Below, piece by piece: positions 1-9,954 of a stretch of 64,000 nt of DNA (position 1 is its first letter; each line of letters opens with the position of its first letter). This DNA is from Malaya genurostris (Eukaryota > Arthropoda > Insecta > Diptera > Culicidae). The notes under the pieces are model-generated. The model was given only the letters and a program-made list of their open reading frames with translations. It was not told the DNA's origin and made no database searches. The translations under genes and the position numbers were made by a program. The stretch lies in contig NC_080572.1 in NCBI RefSeq assembly GCF_030247185.1, positions 102,019,698-102,083,697 on the forward strand. Direction: 5' to 3'.

Positions 1-740
<740 letters not shown>

Positions 741-784
741 CATGATGTAATAAACAACACAATTATATGTTGTAATATACTATG

Positions 785-985
785 ATAAACACTGCACTTT
801 AGGATGGGCTTCAACCTACAAGCCATTTCGCACCCTCTCATTCTGCTACTAACGCAGAAGGCGATAGCACCCAGTCGACGCCGTTCTATTGACCAAATGT
901 CATCATAGACGCTCGGGGAGGCATGAGATAGGGACTTGTGAGGACTTAGTTATCTCACCATTTGACGACCCCCATAATTTTATAT
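785..985 (-). mobile_element. possible 3' UTR of a non-LTR element (LOA/Lian-like?)
   Basis: Read on the minus strand, this GC-richer block runs directly into an (ATT)n tail (the tract at 1-740). That is the layout of LINE families whose 3' ends carry simple repeats. No coding sequence is present to place it in a clade. The assignment rests only on base composition and the adjoining repeat tail. Confidence 0.3.
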
Positions 986-2179
986 CCAACAGTACGGAAA
1001 AATTCATTGTTTACGAAGTTCGAACATCGAACATTGAATGTCTCTGATTTCAGAACCTAGAGCTAATTCTTAATAATACTTTAGTGGTTTAGAGGAGCCA
1101 CAAAGAAAATATATGTTTAATTTGTATATTCCTAAGTAGTCTACAAACTGTGTCGAAGACACTCTTCAAAACAATTCTCATTCCTTGTTCTAAATGCTAA
1201 GAACTTCATACATGAGTGTATATGCTCGACACTATGAGAAGTATTTTATCAATCATCTAATAGGCCTTGGAACTTTAATACACTTTTCTAAAGTAACCGT
1301 CTAACTAAAACTTCATAATTTTGAGTCACAGGACTAATTCTGCATCAAATGATTATAAATTAAAAGTCTACACAAGAACTAATAATTTACTGAAGAGATT
1401 CTGGTTCAATCTGTGGTCAGAAACAAGATAATCGGTCATTGTCCCAATTAGTCGAAAAAATAAATGATCTGGGATACCTTATGGCCGGATTACTAATTCA
1501 CGTTCCCTTTGTTGTAGAAGACTTCCCTGGAAAACGTTCGATCTTCAGAGCCTCTAAATTCGTATTTCAAAGTGATTACCTGTTCGAGTTGTGTGAGATC
1601 AAATAGATAACTCAATTTAATGTTATAATGTTTGAATGCTACAGCTTTGGATATGAGAAGGACAAAGAGAACATTTTCATACTGTGCTCAAATAGCCACA
1701 CTTCTATTCACAGTAGATGCGGTGTGGAAGCGACGCAACGAGTGTGCATTGACAGAAACTACCTGCATACAGTTTGGTGAAACAACACTGCTTGTCATAT
1801 GACCGAACATTTTCCGTCTACCTATAGCTAGCGCTTACAGTCCATAGCAATTGCAAAAAGTTCGCAATCACATCACCTAAGTTCGAAGCCGGATTCTCTC
1901 CGCGGTAATGTGGGGGAAATTGCATGAAATCTTTTTTCTTGTTTGCGACTAATGGAGATTGCATACAATCTTTTTTCTTGCTTGCGAGTAATATCGCCTA
2001 AATGTATACTATCCCGGACCTTTTTTGGGTGTTCTATTTTTAGATTATGCTCGTGACGTGTCATTTCGAGAAAATCGACATCATATTAAGTTTTCAATGT
2101 GCTTTCACAAATAAAGTAATCAATATATATACGAACAGCACAACATCAAATTGAGTTTTCTTTTTAATCTCACACTCTA
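986..2179. other. anonymous AT-rich sequence
   Basis: I see no supported gene here. Open frames are short (63 codons at most, at 1873-2064 on the minus strand) and unlike any family I know. A short direct repeat of a motif containing tcttttttcttg occurs near 1930 and 1970. Confidence 0.6.
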
Positions 2180-2330
2180 CTCGGGTATACACATACACAC
2201 ATACATACACGCACACATTTGCTCAGTTCGTCGCCACCGAGCCGTAAGGTGTATTACGTTCGGCCCTCCGAACTTCGATTAAAAAGCCGGTTTTCACAGT
2301 GGTTGCATAGCCTTTCATGAGAAAGGCAAA
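2180..2330 (-). repeat. family A 5' module, degenerate, minus strand
   Basis: On the minus strand this begins with a GCCTTTCTCAT-like end. It continues through diverged versions of the family A landmarks: AAAACCGGC, a GGAGGGCCGAA block, GACGAACTGAGC, and a short GT-rich run. It is a 5' fragment only. No tandem body unit or 3' end follows. The same module recurs in better shape at 21286, 22990, 23464, 34202, 36645 and, inverted, at 40162. Confidence 0.8.
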
Positions 2331-2455
2331 AAATATAGGGTTGTGTACAAGGCACGACCGATTGCGATGACATTAAACATGCATTAATTCAAACAGGAAT
2401 TTAACTACAAGGGGTAGAATTCTTCACAAAATATTCCCATTTATTTGTAAAACTA

Positions 2456-2630
<175 letters not shown>

Positions 2631-2680
2631 CATATGTCGATTAGGAAAATACGAGTTAATTCTTTTTATCATTCTTGCGG

Positions 2681-2696
2681 AGCCCTGAAAAGGGCT
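2681..2696 (-). promoter_or_regulatory. histone-mRNA-like 3' stem-loop, orphan
   Basis: On the minus strand the sequence is AGCCCT-TTTC-AGGGCT, a perfect 6-bp stem with a TTTC loop. It is preceded by an A run and followed about 4 nt later by CAAGAATGA in a purine-rich stretch. Metazoan replication-dependent histone mRNAs end in a 6-bp stem with a UUUC-type loop, followed by a purine-rich downstream element. I find no histone coding sequence upstream on the minus strand (2697-2860), so this is an orphan motif or chance similarity. Confidence 0.4.
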
Positions 2697-2861
2697 TTTT
2701 TGCGTACCAAAGCTGGTTCTAGAGGCCTAAACTAAACGGAGAAGTCATCGAGAAATACCCGAAATAAGCTATGCGCAAAACCTGTAGGGATTAACCTGTA
2801 AGAACAAAGAAAAAAATATTCTAATATGAGAAAAATAAGCAATGAAATACTCATTTGGGAT

Positions 2862-2949
2862 AAAACAAGTCGTGTGAACTTTGCGCAAACTGGTAACCCA
2901 CGAGATACCAAGGGTTACCAGTTTGCGCAAAGTTCACATGACTTGTTTC
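2862..2949. repeat. near-perfect short hairpin (37-bp arms)
   Basis: The arms at about 2863-2899 and 2912-2948 are reverse complements with one visible mismatch. The loop is 12 nt. Each arm contains TTTGCGCAAA or its complement. It lies directly beside the larger foldback element at 2951-3352. Such a structure could extrude as a cruciform or fold as a transcript hairpin. No function is inferred. Confidence 0.93.
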
Positions 2950-2950
2950 A

Positions 2951-3352
2951 TGTTTGTACGTTTCATCTTCGAAACATCAGTGCATCAGCAGATTATGTTG
3001 AACTGCTGATTCAAACCCCCAGATCAACATAATTCGCTGAGCAGACGTAAAGTAAATGCCATTTTGCAAAACACTTATTTGTGCCAAAACGTAATGTATA
3101 ACCTGACGTGCCGAAAGAACGGAACAAATTTGACGGCATACTGACCCCAAATGATTAAAACCTGTTAGCGGTCAGTATGCCGTCAAATTTGTTTCGTTCT
3201 ATCGGCACGTCAGGGTAGATATTGCCATTTGACGCAAACAAGAGTTTTGCCAAAAGCATTTGCTTTACGTCTGCTCAGCGGATTATGCATCAGCATCAGC
3301 ATTTCAACGTAATCTGCTGATGCACTGATGAGCGAAGACGAAACGTAAAAAC
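2951..3352. mobile_element. nested foldback (long-TIR) element
   Basis: The outer arms pair TGTTTGTACGTTTCATC at 2951 with GACGAAACGTAAAAACA ending near 3352. They continue inwards through cagtgcatcagcagatta-type sequence and a GAGCAGACGTAAAG block. The inner arms at 3102-3146 and 3170-3214 pair over 45 bp with two mismatches. No coding sequence is present, so this is probably a non-autonomous foldback or MITE-like element. Half-copies occur at 45590-45775 and 63550-63625, which supports mobility. Confidence 0.8.
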
Positions 3353-3514
3353 ATGAATGAAATACTAAATTAGTGATGTCAAAATGACATACTGTCACAC
3401 TGGTTAATCGCATGAAACGCGAACGTTAAATTCGATGAACGTCAATACCGCGATGCTGAAAATCAATTCGGTTGAAATATATAAATATATGCTACTCTCC
3501 GAATATATAAATAT

Positions 3515-4249
3515 ATGGTACTCCACAAACGGACAATGTCTTGTGGACTGTAACACTTGCATAATGGCATCAACAAATTTATTAACGTATACGGAACATG
3601 TTACTGGATCTTCATTCACTAGAGTGGTTAGCTGCTGTGCCGATAGTTGCTGCATAACGTCGTGTTCGTCGTTGTTACTGTATTTATCCGTTAACTTGTG
3701 TAGTGTTCGAAGTAGGAATGACCATTTAGTGTCACTGGCAGCCAAAGTGAGGAACATCGTTGGTTTCCCTAGCTGCCGAATCATCGTAAAAAGATCACGT
3801 TTTCGCTGTTGCCAATATTGGATAGAGTTTGGAATCGACTGAGACAGGTTGCGATCCACACATTTCTCCAGAAACTCTTTGTTATTCAACATAGCACGCG
3901 TAATGTTTGCTGTCGCCATGCATTTCAATGTTAACTGTAGTACCTCTGAAACGCGTAGTCGAAGTATCTTTATTGCTACATATAGCAGGTGCTCAGGTTT
4001 AGCTCTTCTTCTGTCACGGCGCCTCAGCTCACTAGTAGCCATCGTATACGAAGTAACTCATATATCTGGATTAAATGCCCTTGGATGTTCCAAATAAATT
4101 TCCGGAAATAAAAGTTCTTCGGTGTGCTCATCATATATACTGGATAGAGGCACTTTATTCTGTGCAGATACTAATTCAAGGCATTTGTCCTCGTCCCAAA
4201 GAAGAGTGTGCTGTTGTCCTATTAACGACTCAACATCATTGTAATTCCC
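3515..4249 (-). pseudogene. Helitron Rep (helitron-like N-terminal domain) fragment
   Basis: The minus-strand translation reads LLWDEDK, then YDEHTEELLFPEIYL, an in-frame stop at 4058-4060, ATSELRRRDRRRAKPEH, IPNSIQYWQQRKRDLFTMI, RQLGKPTMFLTLAASD and CPFVEY. This order and wording match the helitron-like N-terminal domain of Helitron Rep-helicase proteins. It falls upstream of the two-histidine HUH motif, which is absent here. The full protein would be well over 1000 residues with a PIF1-type helicase; only about 245 codons survive. The 5' side is cut by family B at 4249, and homology is lost after about 3515. It is clearly non-functional because of truncation and the stop codon. Confidence 0.85.
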
Positions 4250-4377
4250 TTTTTGCCTTTCTCTATAGAAAGGTATTAGAATTGCTGGAAAAATCGACTT
4301 TCGAACGGAGCCTCGGAGACCCATAGTGGTATATACCACTCGACTCAGTTCGACGAGATCGGAAAATGTGTGTGTGT

Positions 4378-4438
<61 letters not shown>

Positions 4439-5633
4439 TGTGTGCACTTTTCGAAGATATTTGAACGCGCTCAATTTCCTCAGAGATTGCTGAACCGATT
4501 TTAACAAATTTGGACTCGTTTGAAAGCTAGTATCGGGCCATTGATCAAGTTCGAAGATCAAATGGCTGTGACTTTTGGTTCCGGAGACATGATTGTATAA
4601 GTGACGTAACCGACAAAAAGCGTTGTATTTGAACGCGCTCAATTTTCTCAGAGATGGCTGAACCGATTTTAACAAACTTGGGCTCGTTTGAAAGCTACTG
4701 TCGGGCCATTGATCAAGTTCGAAGATCAAATGGCTGTGACTTTTGGTTCCGGAGATATGATTGTATAAGTGACGTAACCGACAAAAAGCGTTGTATTTGA
4801 ACGCGCTCAATTTTCTCAGAGATGGCTGAACCGATTTTAACAAACTTGGGCTCGTTTGAAAGCTACTGTCGGACCATTGATCAAGTTTGAAGATCAAATG
4901 GCTGTGACTTTTGGTTCCTGAGATATGATTGTATAAGTGACGTAACCGACAAAAAGCGTTGTATTTGAACGCGCTCAATTTTCTCAGAGATGGCTGAACC
5001 GATTTTAACAAACTTGGGCTCGTTTGAAAGCTACTGTCGGGCCATTGATCAAGTTTGAAGATCAAATGGCTGTGACTTTTGGTTCCTGAGATATGATTGT
5101 ATAAGTGACGTAACCGACAAAACACGTTAATTTTCACCGCTCTTATATATAAGGGTGCCAAAATTTTGGGATCACCTCTATTTTTGTTAAGCTCTAGTGC
5201 TCAAAAGTTTAAGCACCTCGAAAAATGCCTTCATGCAAAATTTGAGCTAAATCGGACATGCGTAAGGGGTGCTGCCCGGTGGTAAAGGTTTGACAATTTT
5301 CGATCTTGAAAAAGCACCATAGGGGGGAGTACATGAAATTTCCAAAATCGAAAATTTTTTTTGATGCCGAAACTCTTCAAACTGCATGAAACATCGAAAT
5401 TTAGTGTCATCGCAAAAAAAATTTTTTTGAAAAAATCAACTTTCTGGGACTTAGAAAAAAAATTTTCTAAGTCCCAAAAACTCGATTTTTTCAAAAAAAA
5501 TTTGCGTTTCATGCAATTCTAAGCCTTTTGGCATCAAAATTTTTTTTTCGATTTCGAAAATTTCATGTACTCCCCCCTATGGTGATTTTTCAAGATATAT
5601 GAAAATTTCACTAAGTGGACTAAGAAGGCTTTT
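4250..5633 (+). repeat. family B composite repeat, copy 1 (four 168-bp units plus hairpin)
   Basis: The order is a 5' module starting GCCTTTCTCTATAGAAAGG; a block ending GACTCAGTTCGACGAGATC; a TG tract (4366-4445); four tandem units starting at 4461, 4629, 4797 and 4965, spaced exactly 168 bp; a spacer with AAGGGTGCCAAAATTTTGGG; a long hairpin (5302-5598); and the end GTGGACTAAGAAGGC. It interrupts the Helitron fragment on its left. It encodes nothing recognisable. The 367-codon minus frame exists because 168 is a multiple of three. Copy 2 follows immediately. Confidence 0.92.
5302..5598. repeat. long inverted repeat inside family B copy 1
   Basis: The left arm begins ATCTTGAAAAAGCACCATAG. 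The right arm ends CTATGGTGATTTTTCAAGAT. The apex is near 5460, where GGGACTTAGAAA meets TTTCTAAGTCCC. Arms are roughly 140-155 bp with small indels. A transcript through it would form a long hairpin RNA. The same structure recurs at 6506-6833, and single arms occur at 20800-20930, 55914-55960 and 56245-56335. Confidence 0.9.
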
Positions 5634-5774
5634 TGCCTTTCTCTATAGAAAGGTATTAGAATTGCTGGAAAAACCGACTTTCGAACGGAGCCTCGGAGAC
5701 CCATAGTGTTATATACCATTCGACTCAGCTCGACGAGATCGGAAAATGTCTGTGTGTGTGTGTGTGTGTGTATG

Positions 5775-5805
<31 letters not shown>

Positions 5806-7357
5806 ATGTGTGTGCACTTTTCGAAGATATTTGAACGCGCTCAATTTTCTCAGAGATGGCTCAACCGATTTTAACAAACTTAGGCTCGTTTGAAAGCTAC
5901 TATCGGGGCATTGATCAAGTTCGAAGATAAAATGGCTGTGACTTTTGGTTCCGGAGATATGATTGTATAAGTGACGTAACCGACAAAAAGCGTTGTATTT
6001 GAACGCGCTCAATTTTCTCAGAGATGGCTGAACCGATTTGAACAAACTTGGACTCGTTTGAAAGCTACTGGCGGGCCATTGATCAAGTTCGAAGATCAAA
6101 TGGCTGTGACTTTTGGTTCCGGAGATATGATTGTATAAGTGACGTAATCGACAAAAAGCGTTGTATTTGAACGCGCTCAATTTTCTCAGAGATGGCTGAT
6201 CCGATTTTAACAAACTTGGGCTCGTTTGAAAGCTACTGTCGGGCCGTTGATCAAGTTCGAAGATCAAATGGTTGTGACTTTTGGTTCCAGATATATGATG
6301 GTATAAGTGACGTAACCGACAAAACACGTTGATTTTTACCGCTCTTGTATATATAAGGGTGCCAAAATTTTGGGATCAACTCTATTTTCGTAAAGTTCTA
6401 GTGCTCAAAAGTTTAAGCACCTCGAAAAAAGCCTTCATGCAAAATTTGACCTAAATCGGACATGCTTAAGGGGTGCTGCCCGGTGGTAAAGGTTTGACAA
6501 TTATCGATCTTGAAAAAGCACCATAGGGGGGAGTACATGAAATTTCCAAAATCGAAAATTTTTTTTGATGCCAAAACTCTTAAAACTGCATAAAACATCG
6601 AAATTTAGTGTCATCTCAAAAAAAAATTTTTTTGAAAAAATCAACTTTCTGGGACTTAGAAAAATTTTCATATTTTTTCTAAGTCCCAAAAAGTCGATTT
6701 TTTCCAAAAAATTTTTTTTCGAGATGACACTAAATCTCGACGTTTCATGCAATTCTAAGCCTTTTGGCATCAAAATTTTTTTTTCGATTTTGAAAATTTC
6801 ATGTACTCCCCCCTATGGTGATTTTTCAAGATATATGAAAATTTCACTAAGTGGACTAAGAAGGCTTTTTTTAGATTAGCATCATTGTTCTCATACAAAT
6901 AGGCAACGCAAATGTCAAGCACTAGTTTGGAAAAATGATGCTGACTGTGTGACATAAACACTGAAGCATGCTTTTGTGAACTACTCGAGTCAATCTGAAT
7001 CAATTGGCGTCTAAAATTATTTAATAAATGTATGAAACATATTTTCATGAGACTGTTATGAAAGAAGAGAAAGGCATTATCACACCACTAGGTGGATTAA
7101 GAAGGGTTTTTTTAGATTGGCATCACTGTTCTCATACAAATAGGCAACGCAAATGTCAAGCACTAGTTTGGAAAAATGATGCTGACTGTGTGACATAAGC
7201 ATGCTTTTGTGAACTACTCGAATCAATCTGAATCAATTGGTGTCAAAATTAGTATCCAAATTTATTTAATAAAAGAATGAAACATATTTTCATGAGACTG
7301 TTATGAAAGAAGAGAAAGGCATTATCACACCACTAGGTGGATTAAGAAGGGTTTTTT
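5634..7357 (+). repeat. family B composite repeat, copy 2 (three 168-bp units, hairpin, duplicated 3' module)
   Basis: This is the same layout as copy 1: 5' module, TG tract (5745-5815), units starting 5831, 5999 and 6167 (168-bp spacing), spacer and hairpin (6506-6833). It then has two tandem 3' modules of about 241 bp (from 6873 and 7114). Each 3' module contains CAAATAGGCAACGCAAATG and ends AGAGAAAGGCATTATCACAC-CACTAGGTGGATTAAGAAGGG. That 3' terminus matches the family A terminus apart from a few substitutions, so A and B are related. No coding capacity. Confidence 0.92.
6506..6833. repeat. long inverted repeat inside family B copy 2
   Basis: The arms are homologous to those at 5302-5598. 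The left arm begins ATCTTGAAAAAGCACCATAG and the right arm ends at CAAGAT near 6833. The apex is near 6665, between two copies of a TTCTAAGTCCCA-type sequence. The arms here are longer because the right arm keeps a GAGATGACACTAAAT segment that copy 1 has lost. Confidence 0.9.
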
Positions 7358-7923
7358 AAGATCCATTCGAATCACTTGACGTACTTGCTTCGCCCATTCG
7401 TTCACTGGTTCTCATTAAACGTTATATTGTATCGCCGATGAAGTGGAATGGCAACAAAATATTGTAACCATGATTTTGCTGTCGATTTATTCACAAACCC
7501 GGATAAATAGGTCGATTTGTGAATAAGGTGCTTTTTTATTGCGACGTTGAACGCCCTGTCGTCTTCTAACTATCGAGACAGTTCGTTGACCATTTTTCCA
7601 CATCTACTGGAACGTTGATTACTTGACCGCCAATTCCGTAATTACTTACGATTGGATTAAAAAAACCTGTCGCAAATCGCAGGCGTCGAATTTGCATAAA
7701 TGACAACCGGGGTGAAATCAAACGCTCCGTTAATGGATCAAGTGGTGGAGATGGATTTGACGGGTATTCCTGTTATTTGAATCCATTCGACACAGCTAGT
7801 TTTGGCACTTTGCCTTGCTGGGGACTATTACGACATGTAAAACAAACGGACAATGCACCAGCGTCGATATTATTGATATGCAATATTTCGTTTTCGGCAA
7901 ATGTCATTGGTTTCAGATCGTTC
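7358..7923. other. anonymous target sequence of the I-clade insertion
   Basis: No gene or repeat was recognised. It is the 5' flank of the I-clade element and contributes the first copy of its target-site duplication at 7924-7935. Confidence 0.5.
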
Positions 7924-7935
7924 ATAAACCACAAT
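7924..7935. repeat. TSD, left copy, of the I-clade element
   Basis: ATAAACCACAAT, repeated exactly at 13962-13973 just after the A tail. It fixes the 5' end of the element at 7936. Confidence 0.9.
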
Positions 7936-8640
7936 TTCACATTCAGTAAAAACCATTCAAGCGAAGAGGTTGTGTTTCGATTGTACTGGCTCGTGAGTTA
8001 ACGGCTGCTACCGAGACAATTCTAAGCTTCAGGTAGTTAAACTGCCCATAGCAAACGCAATATTCGGGGCGTTTCCCGACTGGAAAGCTAGCAACGAAGG
8101 CCATCCCGTTCATACGCACAGAGGTGTAGAAACACAGAGGTGCGAGAGCATAGAAGTGACGAGTCACAGAGGTGCCATCGCATAAAGGTGCGAAGACGAA
8201 GGGGTGCAAAGGCACAAAGGTGCTAAAGCAACCCAGTGCTGATCTACCAGGTACCAGAATTTGTACGCTGCGTAGGATCAAAAGAGACGGCATATATCGC
8301 GAGGTGCTACACTGCAAGCATCGCATTTGATCGCCACCAAGAGCAAAAGCACTGTACCTGGGGTCAGGTACAGGCAGCACAGCAAGTGCAGTGGTGTTCA
8401 CAACGACGGCAGAGCAACTGAGATAGCAGTAAACGACAGAAGACTGCCAATTGGAAACAGCAGAAGACTGCCAATTGGAAATCGTTGGAAGAGCTTCACG
8501 TCGTTCTTCACGATAAAGGAACAGAGACATCAGCTACAAGGTAGATTTAATTTAATTTATTTTTTATTTCTTATATCTGAAATTTTACTAAACATAAGTT
8601 TTTATTTTGTTATTATTAATTTACAAAAAAATTTAATGTA
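7936..8640 (+). promoter_or_regulatory. 5' UTR / internal promoter region of the I-clade element
   Basis: This is untranslated leader before ORF1. An initiator-like TTCAGT lies at 7942-7947, close to the element start, and a GGTTG (downstream-promoter-like) at 7968-7972, though the spacing is a few bases short of ideal. Full-length LINEs of this type use TATA-less internal promoters, which fits. At 8110-8230 a short degenerate tandem motif around CACAGAGGTGC repeats about every 16-20 bp. At 8441-8483 the motif GACTGCCAATTGGAAA occurs twice. Confidence 0.6.
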
Positions 8641-9954
8641 ATGGATGATCTCATGGAAGATCATCCGAATCCGATTCCGGATACTAGTAAGAGTTTAAAT
8701 ACTCCGAGGGCTAAACATTATCCACAGGGTGCCACTGGGCCATGGATAGTCTATCTTCGAAAAAAAGAAAAGATTTTAAATTTGATGCAAATTACCAAGG
8801 ATTTGACATCACATTTCTCTGAAGTTAAAGAAATATGTAAAGTTAATAGAGATAAAATTCGAGTTGTTGTCAATGACTTGAAACAGGCGAACGAAATTGT
8901 AACCTGTAAATTATTTTCTGTTGAATATCGAGTTTACATTCCATCGAAGGAGGTGGAAATTGACGGTGTTGTGACTGAAGCAAGTCTGACAGCAGATGAT
9001 TTACTTAAAAATGGAGTTGGCCGTTTTAAAAACTCCATGCTTGAGGGAGTTAAGATACTCGAGTGCAAGCAATTGTACTCAGCATCTATTGTCGATGGAA
9101 AAAAATCGTATCGTCCCTCAGATTCGTTTCGTGTAACATTTGCCGGATCTGCGTTGCCTAGCCATGTCTATATCGATAAAATTCGTCTTCCTGTTCGGCT
9201 TTTCGTACCGCATGTTATGAATTGCACGAACTGTAAAAAATTCGGGCATACAGCTACTTACTGTAGTAATAAGTCCAAATGTATCAAATGTCAAGGGCCT
9301 CATAAGGATAATCTTTGCGATAAAAATGTTGAAAAATGTGTTTATTGTGGGGAGAGACCTCATGATGATCTTTCAGTATGCGCTGCATTTAAGTTGCGTA
9401 AAGACAAAATGAAGCTTTCTTTAAAAGCACGGTCTAAGCGCACATATGCAGAAATGCTTAAAACGGTCATACATGTCTCCCCCTTGGAAACCGAAAACGG
9501 TTTTTCAAATCTTATGGAGCCAGAGGAATCTGACTCCGACGGAAATAGTCAAGATACCTTGTTTGTCACTCCTCAAGGGTCTGTTAAGAGGAGATTAACA
9601 AACCACAAAATACCTAAAAAGACACCTAAAATTACATCTTCAAAAAAAGATCCCCGTGTTAAAGCTAAAAAGCCAAATTTAAAACCAAAAACTGTGCCTC
9701 CTGGTTTGTCAAATTCACAAACCAATCCAGAAACTAGCTCAAGGAAAGACAATAATCCAGTGGGCTCCGTTTCACATTCACCAACAGGATTACTTAAGTT
9801 TTCGGAAATTGTAAAATGGATTTTCGCAGCATTCAATATTTCTGAACCTCTAAAGACTATCATAACGGCATTCCTTCCAATAGCTAGAACTTTTTTGAAA
9901 CAGTTATCAGCTCAATGGCCAGTTCTTTCAGGTTTTGTATCATTTGATGGATAA
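8641..9954 (+). CDS. I-clade ORF1: zinc-knuckle nucleic-acid-binding (gag-like) protein
   Basis: A 437-residue protein. Three adjacent knuckles lie at about residues 195-247: CTNCKKFGHTATYC (CX2CX4HX4C), CIKCQGPHKDNLC and CVYCGERPHDDLSVC, the pattern of I/Jockey/R1 ORF1 proteins that coat element RNA. The N-terminal third probably holds the RRM-like/PRE-type region. Residues after about 310 are basic and low-complexity (KKTPKITSSKKD), followed by a more hydrophobic C-terminus (KWIFAAFNI). The start ATG follows the leader directly; ATGGATGATCTCATGG is the first in-frame start. The stop TAA at 9952-9954 overlaps the ORF2 start ATG at 9947, so ORF2 is probably made by termination-reinitiation. 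No frameshift or stop is visible. Confidence 0.93.
   Translation: MDDLMEDHPNPIPDTSKSLNTPRAKHYPQGATGPWIVYLRKKEKILNLMQITKDLTSHFSEVKEICKVNRDKIRVVVNDLKQANEIVTCKLFSVEYRVYIPSKEVEIDGVVTEASLTADDLLKNGVGRFKNSMLEGVKILECKQLYSASIVDGKKSYRPSDSFRVTFAGSALPSHVYIDKIRLPVRLFVPHVMNCTNCKKFGHTATYCSNKSKCIKCQGPHKDNLCDKNVEKCVYCGERPHDDLSVCAAFKLRKDKMKLSLKARSKRTYAEMLKTVIHVSPLETENGFSNLMEPEESDSDGNSQDTLFVTPQGSVKRRLTNHKIPKKTPKITSSKKDPRVKAKKPNLKPKTVPPGLSNSQTNPETSSRKDNNPVGSVSHSPTGLLKFSEIVKWIFAAFNISEPLKTIITAFLPIARTFLKQLSAQWPVLSGFVSFDG

Noticed and set aside
4058..5161. 367-codon minus-strand open frame with a repeated 56-residue unit
   Set aside because: The DNA unit is 168 bp, a multiple of three, so any open unit stays open across the array. 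The frame runs from hairpin-spacer sequence through the TG tract (His-Thr run) into the Helitron relic. It is a repeat artefact, not a repeat protein.
5725..6327. 200-codon minus frame with the same 56-residue unit
   Set aside because: Same artefact in family B copy 2.
7943..8530. 195-codon minus frame across the I-clade 5' UTR
   Set aside because: It lies antisense inside an untranslated leader with its own tandem motif and has no recognisable domain.
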